Positions 8,867-17,543 of a stretch of 55,037 bases of DNA are shown here, one piece after another (within the stretch, counting starts at the first letter, position 1; every line of letters starts with the position of its first letter). The translations under genes and the position numbers were made by a program. The DNA comes from a virus. Below the pieces are notes generated by a model. The model was not told where the DNA came from and did not search any database. It was given only the letters and a program-made list of their open reading frames with translations. Where the stretch lies: the IMG/VR virus record IMGVR_UViG_3300032223_002281, positions 1-55,037 of that record; one strand, written 5' to 3'.

Positions 8867-10735
8867 TTAAGCAAGTAATGTTCCAACTAATGTAACTGTT
8901 GAGTTATTGTTAACTGTTGTTACCTGAAGTTGTACATCATTTCCTGCAATACCTGCTGAAACTGATGATGCTGAACCATTTGTTCCAACAATTCCATATT
9001 CAGTAATTGCAATATTGTCAGAAGTATCAAGTGTAACAAGTACCTTTGAAATTTCTGTATGTGATCCATATGCTACCTTTACAAGGAATTCTGCTGAACG
9101 ATAATCAGCCTTAGCCCATGCATATCCTGTTGCAATTCCTGCAACTGGTACTGAAGTTGTTGCTGCAACCTGCTTTGCAACTGAGTTTAACTCAACTGCT
9201 GTAAAGTTTGGAACCACTGCCTCAAGAGCATCTACTGCTCTCTGTGCTGTAAAGTAAAGGTTTGAACCTTCTGTCAAGTCAGATGTTGTGGAATCTGCTA
9301 CACCGTTTTCTGCGGTAATAGTAAGTCCTGCACCTGAACCTGTAATTGTAATATTTGTAAGATTTGCAGAAGTTAAAAGATCTGCTGCTGATGACTTAGC
9401 ACGAGAATCTGTAAAGTATTCATTTGAACCTTCTTCAATATCTGATGTAGTAAGTGCATTAATTGCGCTGTCTGTATAATTTTCAGCATTTTGTTGTGCT
9501 GTTGCAGCAGAACCATTTGCATCGTAATTACCAGCAAGGCTATCTGCGTAGTTTTCAGCATTTTGTTGTGCTGTAGAAGCAGAACCATTTGCATCATAAT
9601 TGCCTGCAAGGCTATCTGCATAGTTTTCAGCATTTTGCTGTGCTGTTGATGCATATCCTTGAGCATTTGTATCTGATGATGACGCTAAACCATCTGCATA
9701 AAGTTCTGCATTACCTTGTGCTGTTGTGGCATAACCTTGCGCTGCTGTATCAACACCTGAAATTTCTGAATCAACATAAGTTGTATCAGCCTTTGCTGCA
9801 ACTAAATTTGCAACATCTGATGCATAATTTGGATTATCAGCAATTGCTGCAGCCAATTCATTAAGTGTATTTAAAAGATCTGGCGCAGAATCTACAAGAT
9901 TTGCTACTGCTGTATCAGTATAGCCTTCTGCTGCAGTGATTGCTTCTGACTTAGCAGTTGCAATAGCATTATTTCTATTTGTAACTTCTGTTGAAATTGC
10001 AGAAGAAATTGCTGAGTTACGATTTGTAACTTCAGAAGAAATTGCAGAATCTGTATATCCTTCAGATGTTGAAATTGCTTGACTCTTAGCAGTTGAAATT
10101 GCTGAGTTGCGATTTGTTACCTCTGTTGAAATTGCTGAATCTGTATAACCTTCAGCAGTAGAAATTGCCTGAGATTTAGCAGTATTTATTGCATTATTAC
10201 GGTTTGTAACTTCTGTAGAAATTGCCGAATCAGTGTAATTTTCAGCATTACCTTGTGCTGTAGTTGCATATCCTTGTGATGCTGTGTCTAGAGAAGAAAT
10301 TTCTCCATTTACATATCCACGAGTTGCAATTTCATTATTTGATGATTTTGCACCATAGTATGCTGATCCATCTGGATTAAGAACGATATCGCCTGAGTCT
10401 GAGTTAAGAGCAATATCATCTGATGCAGAAAGAACGATTCCATTATTAGAACCAACTTCTGTATCTCCATTAACAACATCAATACCGTTGTTTGTTGAAC
10501 CACCAACATAGAGTGTATTTACTGTAACATTGTTAGCAGCAAAATCTCCTGAACCATCACGCTTTACAACTGTGTTTGGTGTATTAGCAGAAGTTGCTGT
10601 TCCACCAATAAGACCAACAATATAGTCTTGATCATCTTGCTTTTTTGTAAGAATGTCGTAACCGTTAATTGTACCTGTTGTACCTTCAACGATAAGCCCA
10701 CTCTTAATTTTAAAATCTTTATTTACTGTTGCCAT
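8867..10735 (-). CDS. Long tail fibre with heptad-like Ala/Ser/Asn repeats
   Basis: A 622-residue fibre. After the DFKIKSGLIVEG opening there is a beta-rich head with the GSADIVLNPDG-type turn seen in phage fibres, then long repeats built on YTDSAISTEVTNRN and QGYATTAQGNAENY, and three copies of AQQNAENYADSLAGNYDANG. These give a probable trimeric coiled or beta-helical shaft. SDLTEGSNLYFTAQRA is another common fibre motif. The last 100 residues form a globular tip. It belongs to the same minus-strand tail operon. Confidence 0.85.
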   Translation of the reverse strand: MATVNKDFKIKSGLIVEGTTGTINGYDILTKKQDDQDYIVGLIGGTATSANTPNTVVKRDGSGDFAANNVTVNTLYVGGSTNNGIDVVNGDTEVGSNNGIVLSASDDIALNSDSGDIVLNPDGSAYYGAKSSNNEIATRGYVNGEISSLDTASQGYATTAQGNAENYTDSAISTEVTNRNNAINTAKSQAISTAEGYTDSAISTEVTNRNSAISTAKSQAISTSEGYTDSAISSEVTNRNSAISSAISTEVTNRNNAIATAKSEAITAAEGYTDTAVANLVDSAPDLLNTLNELAAAIADNPNYASDVANLVAAKADTTYVDSEISGVDTAAQGYATTAQGNAELYADGLASSSDTNAQGYASTAQQNAENYADSLAGNYDANGSASTAQQNAENYADSLAGNYDANGSAATAQQNAENYTDSAINALTTSDIEEGSNEYFTDSRAKSSAADLLTSANLTNITITGSGAGLTITAENGVADSTTSDLTEGSNLYFTAQRAVDALEAVVPNFTAVELNSVAKQVAATTSVPVAGIATGYAWAKADYRSAEFLVKVAYGSHTEISKVLVTLDTSDNIAITEYGIVGTNGSASSVSAGIAGNDVQLQVTTVNNNSTVTLVGTLLA

Positions 10736-10752
10736 TTTTTATATCTCCTTAG

Positions 10753-11199
10753 TTATGCCTTAAGCCCCATACGTGCAAAACGTACAGTGACTGGCTTGAT
10801 CGCTTGATCTGGAGTGACTGTTAAAGCCACGGTATTTCCAGTGCGAGAGACATTAATGGTGCCAATATTCCCATCATTGTCGATTGTGCCATATTCGCTG
10901 ACAGAAACATCTTGTCCGTCAACTAAAATTGTTAATTCTGTAGCATAGAACTTATTGTCCCCTGCTGAAGTTTTAGCGATTGAAACCATGTACTTTACCA
11001 TTCGCCAAACTGTAGCATCAAAGTTATCGATTACTGTTGGGTTTTCAATTCCAGTGATTGTATTTTCATTATTACCTGCTATTCCAAGATCTTGTCCAGA
11101 ACCAGCAAGTGTGTCAATTAAATCCTCATAATCTGCCTGGGTTGGGCGATCACCTGTTTGGAATTTTGACTTTACGGATGCAATTGATACTTTAGCCAT
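10753..11199 (-). CDS. Small tail-associated protein, probable fibre head
   Basis: A 148-residue protein opening with MAKVSIASVKSKFQTGDRPT followed by DYEDLIDTL, a motif I associate with short phage structural proteins upstream of fibre genes. Its C-terminal half parallels the tip of the long fibre at 8867 (VSEYGTIDNDGNIGTIN versus ITEYGIVGTNG). A TATAAT box lies exactly six bases before the ATG at 11199, so the transcript is probably leaderless and this may be the first gene of the downstream fibre cluster. Confidence 0.7.
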   Translation of the reverse strand: MAKVSIASVKSKFQTGDRPTQADYEDLIDTLAGSGQDLGIAGNNENTITGIENPTVIDNFDATVWRMVKYMVSIAKTSAGDNKFYATELTILVDGQDVSVSEYGTIDNDGNIGTINVSRTGNTVALTVTPDQAIKPVTVRFARMGLKA

Positions 11200-11233
11200 G
11201 TTGTAATTATAACATATATTTTAACTAATTTAA

Positions 11234-11455
11234 TTAAAGAATATAATTGCTGTAACCAATAACCTGTAAAGGAATTGCTGGGATCATTCCACGAATGTCT
11301 TGAATTTGTATTGAGGTAAATTTTACTCTAAATGGAAGAATTTCTTCAATAACTGCCGAATGATTTGAATCCTTAATCGTAATTATAGAATAATCTTTTG
11401 GTTCTATAAATTTAACAGAGTTTTTTATATCATCAAATAATATAGATGTTGCCAT
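11234..11455 (-). CDS. Small hypothetical protein in tail cluster
   Basis: A 73-residue protein without a recognised family. It overlaps the stop of the upstream gene by one base (TAATG), so it is translated together with it. The content (ILPFRVKFTSIQIQDIRGMIPAIPLQVIGY) is beta-rich and compatible with a small structural or assembly protein. Confidence 0.5.
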   Translation of the reverse strand: MATSILFDDIKNSVKFIEPKDYSIITIKDSNHSAVIEEILPFRVKFTSIQIQDIRGMIPAIPLQVIGYSNYIL

Positions 11456-11853
11456 TAATCAGTTACATCTTCAAGAATCTTCATGCTACCCTGACAAACT
11501 GTCCAAACTCTTGTTGGATCGGATAACTGAATATCAAAAATGTCTCCTGTTTGAAGTTGAACTGATTGTGCTGCAGTAAGCCAAACTGTAAATTCACCAA
11601 TTTGATCATCGTCATCTGGTGCGGGAGTTAAAGTAAAAATTAATGTGGCGTCATCAGTAATAATTCCAGGAGTAGATACTGGTCTTTTAAATTTCATAGA
11701 TATATTCCAATCTGGAATATTTAAAGGTTGTTTAGCATCATCTGTTGCATATACCCTAAATCCAGAAGTATCCCCACGTACCACAGTCCAAATTACAGTA
11801 GGTGGTTTATTTCCAATATCATATGAAGAGACATTTCCACGAGTTGTAGCCAT
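11455..11853 (-). CDS. Beta-sandwich tail protein, BppU N-terminus-like
   Basis: A 132-residue protein of the general form VIWTVVRGDTSGFRVYATDD...WNISMKFKRP...FTVWLTAAQSVQLQTGDIFDIQLSD. Two other genes here (18104-18463 and 19300-19677) have the same plan: an opening strand, a (K/R)GD(T/S) turn, a modelled polynucleotide-free beta sandwich and a final VxxGxxxI strand. This arrangement is known from baseplate upper proteins of Gram-positive phages, so a baseplate or fibre adaptor role is plausible. A TATAAT box six bases before the ATG points to a leaderless transcript. Confidence 0.6.
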   Translation of the reverse strand: MATTRGNVSSYDIGNKPPTVIWTVVRGDTSGFRVYATDDAKQPLNIPDWNISMKFKRPVSTPGIITDDATLIFTLTPAPDDDDQIGEFTVWLTAAQSVQLQTGDIFDIQLSDPTRVWTVCQGSMKILEDVTD

Positions 11854-11872
11854 TTTTAAATTATACCATTGA

Positions 11873-12379
11873 TTAGGATAGTCCAGCCTTTAAGGCTCCC
11901 CAAGTTCCATTACCTTTTGCTTCAACTATTATTATCCCAGAAGATGCAGCATGTGCAACAATACCAACTGCACCAGTTCCTGAAGTATTTGTTAAACCAC
12001 CAGTTTCTCCAACATATAAAACATCTCCATTAGAAAATCCTGAAGTATTAATATCTTCTAAAACTCCAGCAACAATACAAATTCCTTCTGAATTAAGATC
12101 TAATGGTTGTTTTAATAAACCAAGAACTGGGTGTGTTGTATTTGGTAAACATTTTCCAACTGTTGTTTTTGTTGTATACCCTTTTGCATAAACTGGAGTT
12201 CCTGCAGGAAGATATTCGCCACTAGAATTAATTACAGAAATTTGAAAAGCAGATAATCCTAATGGTGGCAAAACTATTTTTAATCTATCTGCAAGTGCTT
12301 TAATATCTCCATGCACATTAACTGGATCAGTAGATTCTGGAAATGGTAAGTTAAATATTCCATCATTTGTTGTTGCCAT
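11873..12379 (-). CDS. Tail-tip or fibre protein with Ala/Gly-rich beta domain
   Basis: A 168-residue protein. The motif LPAGTPVYAKGYTTKTTVGKCLPNTTHPVLGLL, followed by GDVLYVGETGGLTNT, is common in phage and prophage structural proteins annotated as capsid decoration or tail fibre domains. Position at the head of the leftward tail block agrees with this. A TATAAT box lies eight bases before the start codon at 12379. Confidence 0.65.
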   Translation of the reverse strand: MATTNDGIFNLPFPESTDPVNVHGDIKALADRLKIVLPPLGLSAFQISVINSSGEYLPAGTPVYAKGYTTKTTVGKCLPNTTHPVLGLLKQPLDLNSEGICIVAGVLEDINTSGFSNGDVLYVGETGGLTNTSGTGAVGIVAHAASSGIIIVEAKGNGTWGALKAGLS

Positions 12380-12405
12380 AATAAATAATTATACCATGTT
12401 AAAAC

Positions 12406-12434
12406 TTGACTTTTGGGTTAAAAGTGGGTAAAAT
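12406..12434 (+). promoter_or_regulatory. Promoter of the lysin gene
   Basis: TTGACT (12406-12411), 17 bases, TAAAAT (12429-12434). It is followed by a small hairpin, ACACCT-ACCA-AGGTGT (12454-12469), directly before the AAGGAGG ribosome-binding site. An alternative -10 box TATACT lies a few bases downstream. Confidence 0.6.
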
Positions 12435-12492
12435 TATGTTATACTTATACTAGACACCTACCAAGGTGTTATTGTTTTCTAAGGAGGAAACT

Positions 12493-13050
12493 ATGATGAA
12501 CGAGAAATTAAAAGAACAAGTAATCATTGGAATACTTACGGTGACTGGCATCTTCGCCGTTTTTTCAAATAATGCTAATGCAGTAACAGTTAATAATACT
12601 AATAGTGAACAGTCTCAGCCCGTGATAGCCCCTTCAGGGGCTTTTTTGGTTTCTAAGACTGCAAATCTTAGTAAGTTAACAAAATATGTAAGCCAAGATT
12701 CTTTAACAGACAAACAACTAAAAGATCTTCTTTATAACGTTGGTTTTCGTGGACAACATTTAAAAGAGGCTTGGGCTGTTGCCAAAAAAGAAACTAATGG
12801 CAGACCATATGCTTTTAATAAAAATGGAAAAACAGGAGATAAGTCATATGGCTTATTTCAAATTAATATGTTAAGAGATCTTGGTCCAGATAGAATTAAA
12901 AAGTTTGGACTTAGCGATAATCAAGATCTTTTCAACCCAGTTATTAATGCACAAGTTGCATTTTGGATGTCCAAAGGTGGACTAGATTGGTCTTCTTGGC
13001 ATGGACTTACTGCCGAGACAAAAATGTGGATTAAAAAGTTTCCGATTTAA
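12493..13050 (+). CDS. Secreted lytic transglycosylase-like lysin
   Basis: A 185-residue protein starting at ATG 12493 (or 12496), behind AAGGAGG. A hydrophobic signal segment (QVIIGILTVTGIFAVFSNNANA) ends in a plausible signal peptidase site. After a linker, the C-terminal domain has the lysozyme/SLT layout: KKETNGRP with the candidate catalytic Glu, SYGLFQIN, and NAQVAFWMS...DWSSW. It probably cleaves peptidoglycan glycan strands, either at lysis or as a virion- or Rpf-like secreted enzyme. It is the only rightward gene between two leftward blocks, and its end overlaps the SGNH gene on the other strand by 20 bases. A terminator-like hairpin lies inside the linker codons. Confidence 0.8.
   Translation: MMNEKLKEQVIIGILTVTGIFAVFSNNANAVTVNNTNSEQSQPVIAPSGAFLVSKTANLSKLTKYVSQDSLTDKQLKDLLYNVGFRGQHLKEAWAVAKKETNGRPYAFNKNGKTGDKSYGLFQINMLRDLGPDRIKKFGLSDNQDLFNPVINAQVAFWMSKGGLDWSSWHGLTAETKMWIKKFPI
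12627..12647 (+). terminator. Terminator-like hairpin inside the lysin coding sequence
   Basis: AGCCCC-TTCA-GGGGCT followed by TTTTT: a perfect six-pair, GC-rich stem with tetraloop and U-tract, in the linker between the signal peptide and the catalytic domain. By sequence it is a textbook intrinsic terminator, but it lies about 135 bases inside the reading frame, so it would work as an attenuator. Coincidence with the codons for IAPSGAF cannot be excluded. Confidence 0.55.
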
Positions 13051-13972
13051 ATCCTTTTTCTAACATTTTGCTGTAATAAAATTCAGCATAGTGTAATTGG
13101 CGATGAAGCCCTGGGTGTGGAGTTCTAGTAATTTTCTTTCCTGGGGCTTCTCCAATTTTATGATAATCATAACCATAGTCAAAAATATTTGTGTATTGAT
13201 CAAACTCTTTTTGGTGGCAGCCTATAGCATCCCACCCCTTCATCTTATAAAAAGGCAGCAGCCCATCAACTGTTTTAGAATCTATGTAGAACTCAAAATT
13301 AGGTGGGAACTCTTTGCGTACCCGATCCTGAATATAACTATCAAAATTATTAATAAGAAACTTTTCTTGCTCTTCTGATAGTGAGTTAGTCCATGTTGAC
13401 CAGATCAAACTAATATTATTGACTCTACAGAAAGCCTCAAGCATTTGTATGTAGTTTAAGTTATTTTGATATACCCATTCATATGGTATTGTTGCTGAAT
13501 AGTCCCAAGGAGCAGAGTCTTTTGTCTTCCTTGGTTTGTTACCCAAACAATAATCAGTCATCTTGGATCCATCACCAGAAATAAAATAAAACCTTTCAAG
13601 TGGGGCAAAGTTGCAGATAACATAATCAGGTAAATAGTTATATTTATTAATCATGCCAAAGAAACTAGAAATAATCTGATTTACAGACCCTCCGCTATAT
13701 GAGATATTTCCAACTGATAGTCCTGTAAGATCTGAAAGTATGTTTGACCACCTTAGATCTACTGGAAGACCCTGTCCTAGAGTTATAGAGCATCCTAGGG
13801 CTACTATTGGGGGTTTGCTTTCAAACTCTATGGATCTAATACCGTCTGAGTTCCAGCAATAGTTATACTCTTTTCTTGCAACCTCTGCATGAGTTACAAG
13901 TATGTCAGAGACTGGACCTTCGCCTGGTCTTGGATGAGAAATAATTCCAGATTTAAATATATTAAACAGCAT
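13031..13972 (-). CDS. SGNH/GDSL-type hydrolase
   Basis: A 313-residue protein with the SGNH blocks: ALGCSITLGQG around residues 58-68 (nucleophile Ser62), GNISYSGGSVNQ (block II Gly), and a C-terminal HPGLHRQLHYAEFYY that would supply the catalytic His. Members of this superfamily hydrolyse or transfer acyl esters on sugars and lipids. In phages they usually act on host surface glycans or on virion decoration. It is related in plan to the protein at 46366-47334. The 3' end overlaps the lysin gene by 20 bases. Confidence 0.75.
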   Translation of the reverse strand: MLFNIFKSGIISHPRPGEGPVSDILVTHAEVARKEYNYCWNSDGIRSIEFESKPPIVALGCSITLGQGLPVDLRWSNILSDLTGLSVGNISYSGGSVNQIISSFFGMINKYNYLPDYVICNFAPLERFYFISGDGSKMTDYCLGNKPRKTKDSAPWDYSATIPYEWVYQNNLNYIQMLEAFCRVNNISLIWSTWTNSLSEEQEKFLINNFDSYIQDRVRKEFPPNFEFYIDSKTVDGLLPFYKMKGWDAIGCHQKEFDQYTNIFDYGYDYHKIGEAPGKKITRTPHPGLHRQLHYAEFYYSKMLEKGFKSETF

Positions 13973-14054
13973 TAATATATCCAGTTTTTCTTTTTAATAT
14001 TTTTATACTTTTTATATTCTTTATATTTAAAAAGCATACGCTGTATAAAACTAA

Positions 14055-14258
14055 TCACCATTTACCAAGCGGACAAGTTGCTTCTTCCAGTTTAACCTTA
14101 AGGTGCATCAAACATCCGCACTTAGCACATTGCTTTGTTAAGGAAATAAATTCTGGACACCAATTACAGATATCATATCTTTCTTTAGCAACCTCATCAT
14201 TTGATCTTGGTTTATTGGGATTTAATAGATCCCAAGGTTTAACAGTTTTTTTGTTCAT
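14055..14258 (-). CDS. Cysteine-rich DUF6171-like small protein
   Basis: A 67-residue protein with NPNKPRSNDEVAKERYDICNWCPEF, then CAKCGCLMHLKVKL and CPLGKW. The pattern C-x2-C...C-x2-C-G-C...C-P-x2-K-W is that of DUF6171-type phage proteins and suggests metal binding. A paralogue sits at 20250-20447. In both places a 2OG-Fe(II) oxygenase gene lies next door, which hints at a shared pathway (inference). Confidence 0.75.
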   Translation of the reverse strand: MNKKTVKPWDLLNPNKPRSNDEVAKERYDICNWCPEFISLTKQCAKCGCLMHLKVKLEEATCPLGKW

Positions 14259-14340
14259 TTTTACTCCTTATTAAAATTGTATCATAGATCTCTTATAAAT
14301 GGTATTCTAAGCGCCCTTGGTTCTAAAATAATTTAAAATA

Positions 14341-14916
14341 CTAACTAATATCTTTTTCATTTTGTTTTCTAATATTTGTGTATAAATATTCTGGCCCCTC
14401 TGTAAAATACCAATGTTCTGGTTCGCAATAAAAAAAGAAAGCGTTGCAGACTATATTAGTATCGGGATCTGGAAAATCTTCTCTCCAATGCTCTTGATCG
14501 TTTCCATAGGATATCACTGCCTCATTCTCTAAAGGAGTAAACTTCTTTCCTTTTACATAAAAATCCCAGGGAGTTTTTGCAAATACTGTTAGATTTATAT
14601 GATAAGTACAGGCATTATCATCTTTATGCTTCCAAAGTCTTGCTTCTTTACCCTCATAAATGCTAATTAGGCACCAAGATGGCTTTAGTGTTTCTGAGTC
14701 AAACTCTATTTTTGCAGTTGATAAAAGTTTATTATGAAAATATTTTAATGGAAGTAAATGTTCTGGAACTGACTTACCCCATAAAGCCCATTGATGTCTT
14801 CCAAAACCTTTATCAAAAGTACTTTTATCTCTTTGATAAATGTTTATTGCATATTCTTTTAAAACTTTAAAATCTGATTCACTAAAAACATTTTTTATTA
14901 AATATGGATCTTTCAT
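14341..14916 (-). CDS. 2OG-Fe(II) oxygenase-like protein
   Basis: A 191-residue protein. H97-K-D99 in LWKHKDDNACTYHINLTV and His143 with Arg145 in YGNDQEHWREDF form the HxD...H triad expected for a non-haem iron oxygenase. DFYVKGKKFTPLENEAVISYGN is the beta-hairpin between them and has clear counterparts in the genes at 20463 and 22027 (WPIYVYDDSFQLNKNEAVIFSGN). It thus belongs to the same subfamily, with the H-W-R ending. Substrate unknown. It lies directly downstream of the Hint protein gene. Confidence 0.75.
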   Translation of the reverse strand: MKDPYLIKNVFSESDFKVLKEYAINIYQRDKSTFDKGFGRHQWALWGKSVPEHLLPLKYFHNKLLSTAKIEFDSETLKPSWCLISIYEGKEARLWKHKDDNACTYHINLTVFAKTPWDFYVKGKKFTPLENEAVISYGNDQEHWREDFPDPDTNIVCNAFFFYCEPEHWYFTEGPEYLYTNIRKQNEKDIS

Positions 14917-14924
14917 GATCTCTC

Positions 14925-16361
14925 CTACTTATTGTGAGTTATGATATCGCCTGCTATAATAATATCGCCTGGTTCTGCACTAAATATATAAACTGGATCA
15001 GCATTAGATAATATATCAATAGAATTGATTTTTGTATTATTATAAAGTCCAGTAGATTGATCATATTTAACAATAATATCTCCTACCTCTAATTCTGCTA
15101 CCATTGCAAATTTCCAAGAATCTACATTATTTTCTAATTTATTAACAAGAATTGGATGCTCTAAAGTAAACTGCACTGATTGATCATCATTAAAATAAAC
15201 AGTTTGTGTTTTATTTAATTCTTGAACATCAACAATTGTAGTGGTTGAATTTTCAATAAATGTTAACGAGTCTGATGACCAAGTAAACACCTCATAATCT
15301 GGAGAATCAATATTTATTTCTGCATAAGAAACAGTCATAATCTCATCTCCAATCTCAATATCCTTTGCTTGTTTTGCAACAATATTTCCATCTGAATCTA
15401 CAAGTGTAATCTTTCCAGTTATTGGATCTATAGACTCTGTACCCAGTGCTGAAGAAAGTCTTATAAAAGTGTTTCCAGAAATACACCTTACTCCATATGT
15501 AGTTGTGGAGAATGAATATGGTGTTGGTGTAGGTGTTGGCGTTGGTGTAGGCGTTGGAGTTGGAGTTGGTGTAGGAGTTGGAGTAGGCGTTGGAGTTGGA
15601 GTTGGTGTAGGAGTTGGTGTAGGCGTTGGAGTTGGAGTTGGTGTTGACACTGGATCACCACAACATTGCCACCCTTGTGGAACTGAATACTGTAAATAAT
15701 TTCCTAAATAGTTAAATCCTAATTCAAGACAAGTTTTTGATGTTGGGTTAGTTGCCTGTCCAGGACATGATGGTGGTGTAGGAGTTGGTGTAGGAGTTGG
15801 TGTAGGAGTTGGTGTAGGAGTTGGAGTTGGTGTAGGAGTTGGTGTGGGAGTTGGAGTGGGAACTGTTGGACAGGTCCAAGATTCTGTTCCTGCTCCAGGA
15901 CATCCTGCAGGAATTACATAAATATCAACACTTATAACAGATCCATTACATACTCTTGCTTCACGATAACTATAAACTGGTGTACAGTTTGGAGTTGGCG
16001 TTGGTGTCGGTGTTGGAGTTGGCGTTGGTGTCGGTGTTGGAGTTGGCGTTGGTGTCGGTGTTGGAGTTGGCGTTGGTGTCGGGGTTGGTGTTGGGGTTGG
16101 TGTTGGTGTCGGGGTTGGTGTTGGAACATATGTATAGTATGTAAATGAAATATTTGTTTCATAATCTACTAGCGTTCCACTAGAAATAGATTGAAAAGAA
16201 ATATGATTATCTAAATTAATATTGTATGTGCCAGTTGATCCAGAATTTAAAAAATTTAAACCAAGAGAAGTTAATAATGCTTGGGCTTCAGTTACAGTTT
16301 TTGTAGATAAGTCTGGTACTGAAACCATTCCTTTAGATGCCCATTGAAATAAATTTAGCAT
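14925..16361 (-). CDS. Pro-Thr repeat virion-type protein with PASTA-like start and C-terminal Hint domain
   Basis: A 478-residue protein. The first 80 residues ([23 protein letters not shown]) resemble a PASTA domain, a peptidoglycan-binding module. Three long (PT)n blocks then alternate with two short Cys-containing segments ([17 protein letters not shown] and [21 protein letters not shown]). From about Cys293 to the end runs a Hint domain with RCISGNTF, block B TLEHP, and AGDIITHN plus one Lys, closely matching that at 3720-5084. A cell-wall-binding, self-processing surface or tail protein is a reasonable reading. The start codon follows the upstream stop by few bases. Confidence 0.8.
   Translation of the reverse strand: MLNLFQWASKGMVSVPDLSTKTVTEAQALLTSLGLNFLNSGSTGTYNINLDNHISFQSISSGTLVDYETNISFTYYTYVPTPTPTPTPTPTPTPTPTPTPTPTPTPTPTPTPTPTPTPTPTPTPNCTPVYSYREARVCNGSVISVDIYVIPAGCPGAGTESWTCPTVPTPTPTPTPTPTPTPTPTPTPTPTPTPTPPSCPGQATNPTSKTCLELGFNYLGNYLQYSVPQGWQCCGDPVSTPTPTPTPTPTPTPTPTPTPTPTPTPTPTPTPTPTPTPTPTPYSFSTTTYGVRCISGNTFIRLSSALGTESIDPITGKITLVDSDGNIVAKQAKDIEIGDEIMTVSYAEINIDSPDYEVFTWSSDSLTFIENSTTTIVDVQELNKTQTVYFNDDQSVQFTLEHPILVNKLENNVDSWKFAMVAELEVGDIIVKYDQSTGLYNNTKINSIDILSNADPVYIFSAEPGDIIIAGDIITHNK
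15520..16120 (-). repeat. Pro-Thr coding hexanucleotide repeats
   Basis: Three blocks of degenerate GTTGGxGTxGGx-type repeats on the plus strand (CCxACxCCxACx on the coding strand), at about 15520-15645, 15773-15860 and 15990-16125. They encode the PTPT linkers. Synonymous third positions vary within higher-order units, which points to repeated unequal exchange or slippage. Confidence 0.85.
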
Positions 16362-16368
16362 CTTATAC

Positions 16369-16998
16369 CTAAGCCGTCAAATCGCCAACAAGCAACCAAG
16401 TATTTGTATCAACTTTTACAAGTACACAACCTGCATATTGAGAAGATATTTTTTTGTTTGAATTCTTGCTATTAATTGTAACGCCAACTGCGCCAGCAAT
16501 AGAAACATTTCCAGTTCCACTTCTTACAATTTCAATTTTTTGTCCATTAGAAAAAGAAGTAGTACTATTTGCTGGAATAGTAATAATTACATCAGATGAT
16601 GAACTTACATTAATTGTTTTACCAGCATGGTCTTTATTTAATTGAAAACTAGATGTTTGAAGTGATAAAGTTGTTGAATCATTGATCCAACGCCATTCTC
16701 CATTGTAATAATATTGAATTTGATTTATAACAAATCCATCATTGTCTTGTCTAATAAAACAAACAATTCCATTTGTTGGAGAAACAATTGCAGCATCTCT
16801 AGCAGTTGGATTTTGAAAATTATTTACTCCAGCCTTTGCATTAATAACCATATCAAAATTAACTACTGAAGAAAAATGTTGATCTGCAGTCCAAGTGTAT
16901 TGTGCATTTGTATTAACTGCCCCACCAATTGCATACCAAGTATCATTTTGTTGATTATAAATATATGCTACTTTTCCATCTGAATTAATTGTTGACAT
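16369..16998 (-). CDS. Tail fibre-type protein
   Basis: A 209-residue protein. The C-terminal half ([37 protein letters not shown]...[10 protein letters not shown]) is homologous to the tip of the fibre at 5116-6741, and [12 protein letters not shown] parallels the NFYYEGSW segment of the protein at 8373. This is therefore a short fibre or tip module of the same family. Its ATG overlaps the upstream small gene by 14 bases. Confidence 0.75.
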   Translation of the reverse strand: MSTINSDGKVAYIYNQQNDTWYAIGGAVNTNAQYTWTADQHFSSVVNFDMVINAKAGVNNFQNPTARDAAIVSPTNGIVCFIRQDNDGFVINQIQYYYNGEWRWINDSTTLSLQTSSFQLNKDHAGKTINVSSSSDVIITIPANSTTSFSNGQKIEIVRSGTGNVSIAGAVGVTINSKNSNKKISSQYAGCVLVKVDTNTWLLVGDLTA

Positions 16999-17110
16999 CT
17001 GATGTAATCCCCAATGCTCTTAATTCTGCTTCTGTAATTCCAGTAACTGAAATTAATTTAGCAATACCACTTTCACGAAGTTGTTGTTCTGTTGTTTTTT
17101 CTTTAGCCAT
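16985..17110 (-). CDS. 41-residue small protein between fibre genes
   Basis: A short gene starting MAKEKTTEQQLRESGIAKLIS and ending [13 protein letters not shown]. Its ATG overlaps the upstream stop (TAATG) and its end overlaps the next gene by 14 bases, so it is embedded in the operon by translational coupling. The helical, charged composition suggests a small assembly or connector peptide; no family recognised. Confidence 0.6.
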   Translation of the reverse strand: MAKEKTTEQQLRESGIAKLISVTGITEAELRALGITSDVNN

Positions 17111-17535
17111 TATGCACCTATTGCTCTCCATTGAGTTCCAGACCAAACATATAGTGTTAATGGACTAGTATCGGAATCTACCCATAATGCACCAGTTGAT
17201 GGGTTTGATGGGGCAGATGTTTGATACGAAGAAACTGCATATTGTACATTAGAAGTTGCTGATGTTGTAGAATCTACCCAAATATACCCATTATCAATTC
17301 CTGTAGGTTGTGTAGATGCAACAGAAGACCCTAATGCTTTATCTTTAATTGTTTGAATATCAGTTTCAATGCTATGCAAATGACCAACTAATGAATTTGC
17401 AACAATATCTCCAGTAGTTGCAACTGTATTTGATGTTCCATAATGGTATAACTTTAATGCTGCTTGAATATCAGCGGGATCGTCAAGACCAGGTATTTTA
17501 GTTGGGTAAACTGAACCTATATTTTCTGCAGCCAT
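17110..17535 (-). CDS. Tail-associated structural protein
   Basis: A 141-residue protein. IPGLDDPADIQAALKLYHYG and VGHLHSIETDIQTIK are recurrent in phage tail proteins, and TGALWVDSDTSPLTLYVWSGTQWRAIGA is the short WxG-type strand pair found at the end of many fibre-adaptor proteins. A TATAAT box seven bases before the ATG suggests a leaderless first gene for the four-gene unit that runs to 16369. Confidence 0.7.
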   Translation of the reverse strand: MAAENIGSVYPTKIPGLDDPADIQAALKLYHYGTSNTVATTGDIVANSLVGHLHSIETDIQTIKDKALGSSVASTQPTGIDNGYIWVDSTTSATSNVQYAVSSYQTSAPSNPSTGALWVDSDTSPLTLYVWSGTQWRAIGA

Positions 17536-17543
17536 ACATAAGA

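Noticed and set aside
4202-10509. Several frames of 60-165 codons inside the Hint and fibre genes, rich in Leu, Gln and His or in Leu and Met
   Set aside because: Low-complexity shadows of repetitive coding sequence, with no ribosome-binding site or recognisable domain.
5116-10735. CRISPR-like impression from regularly spaced repeats in the fibre genes
   Set aside because: Repeats are in frame, imperfect and encode known fibre modules; there are no constant repeats with unique spacers.
15469-16162. Long open frames in the other frames and strand of the Pro-Thr repeats, giving Val-Gly or Gln-His polymers
   Set aside because: They are produced by the repeat itself; the Hint-containing frame has a start, a domain structure and a paralogue.
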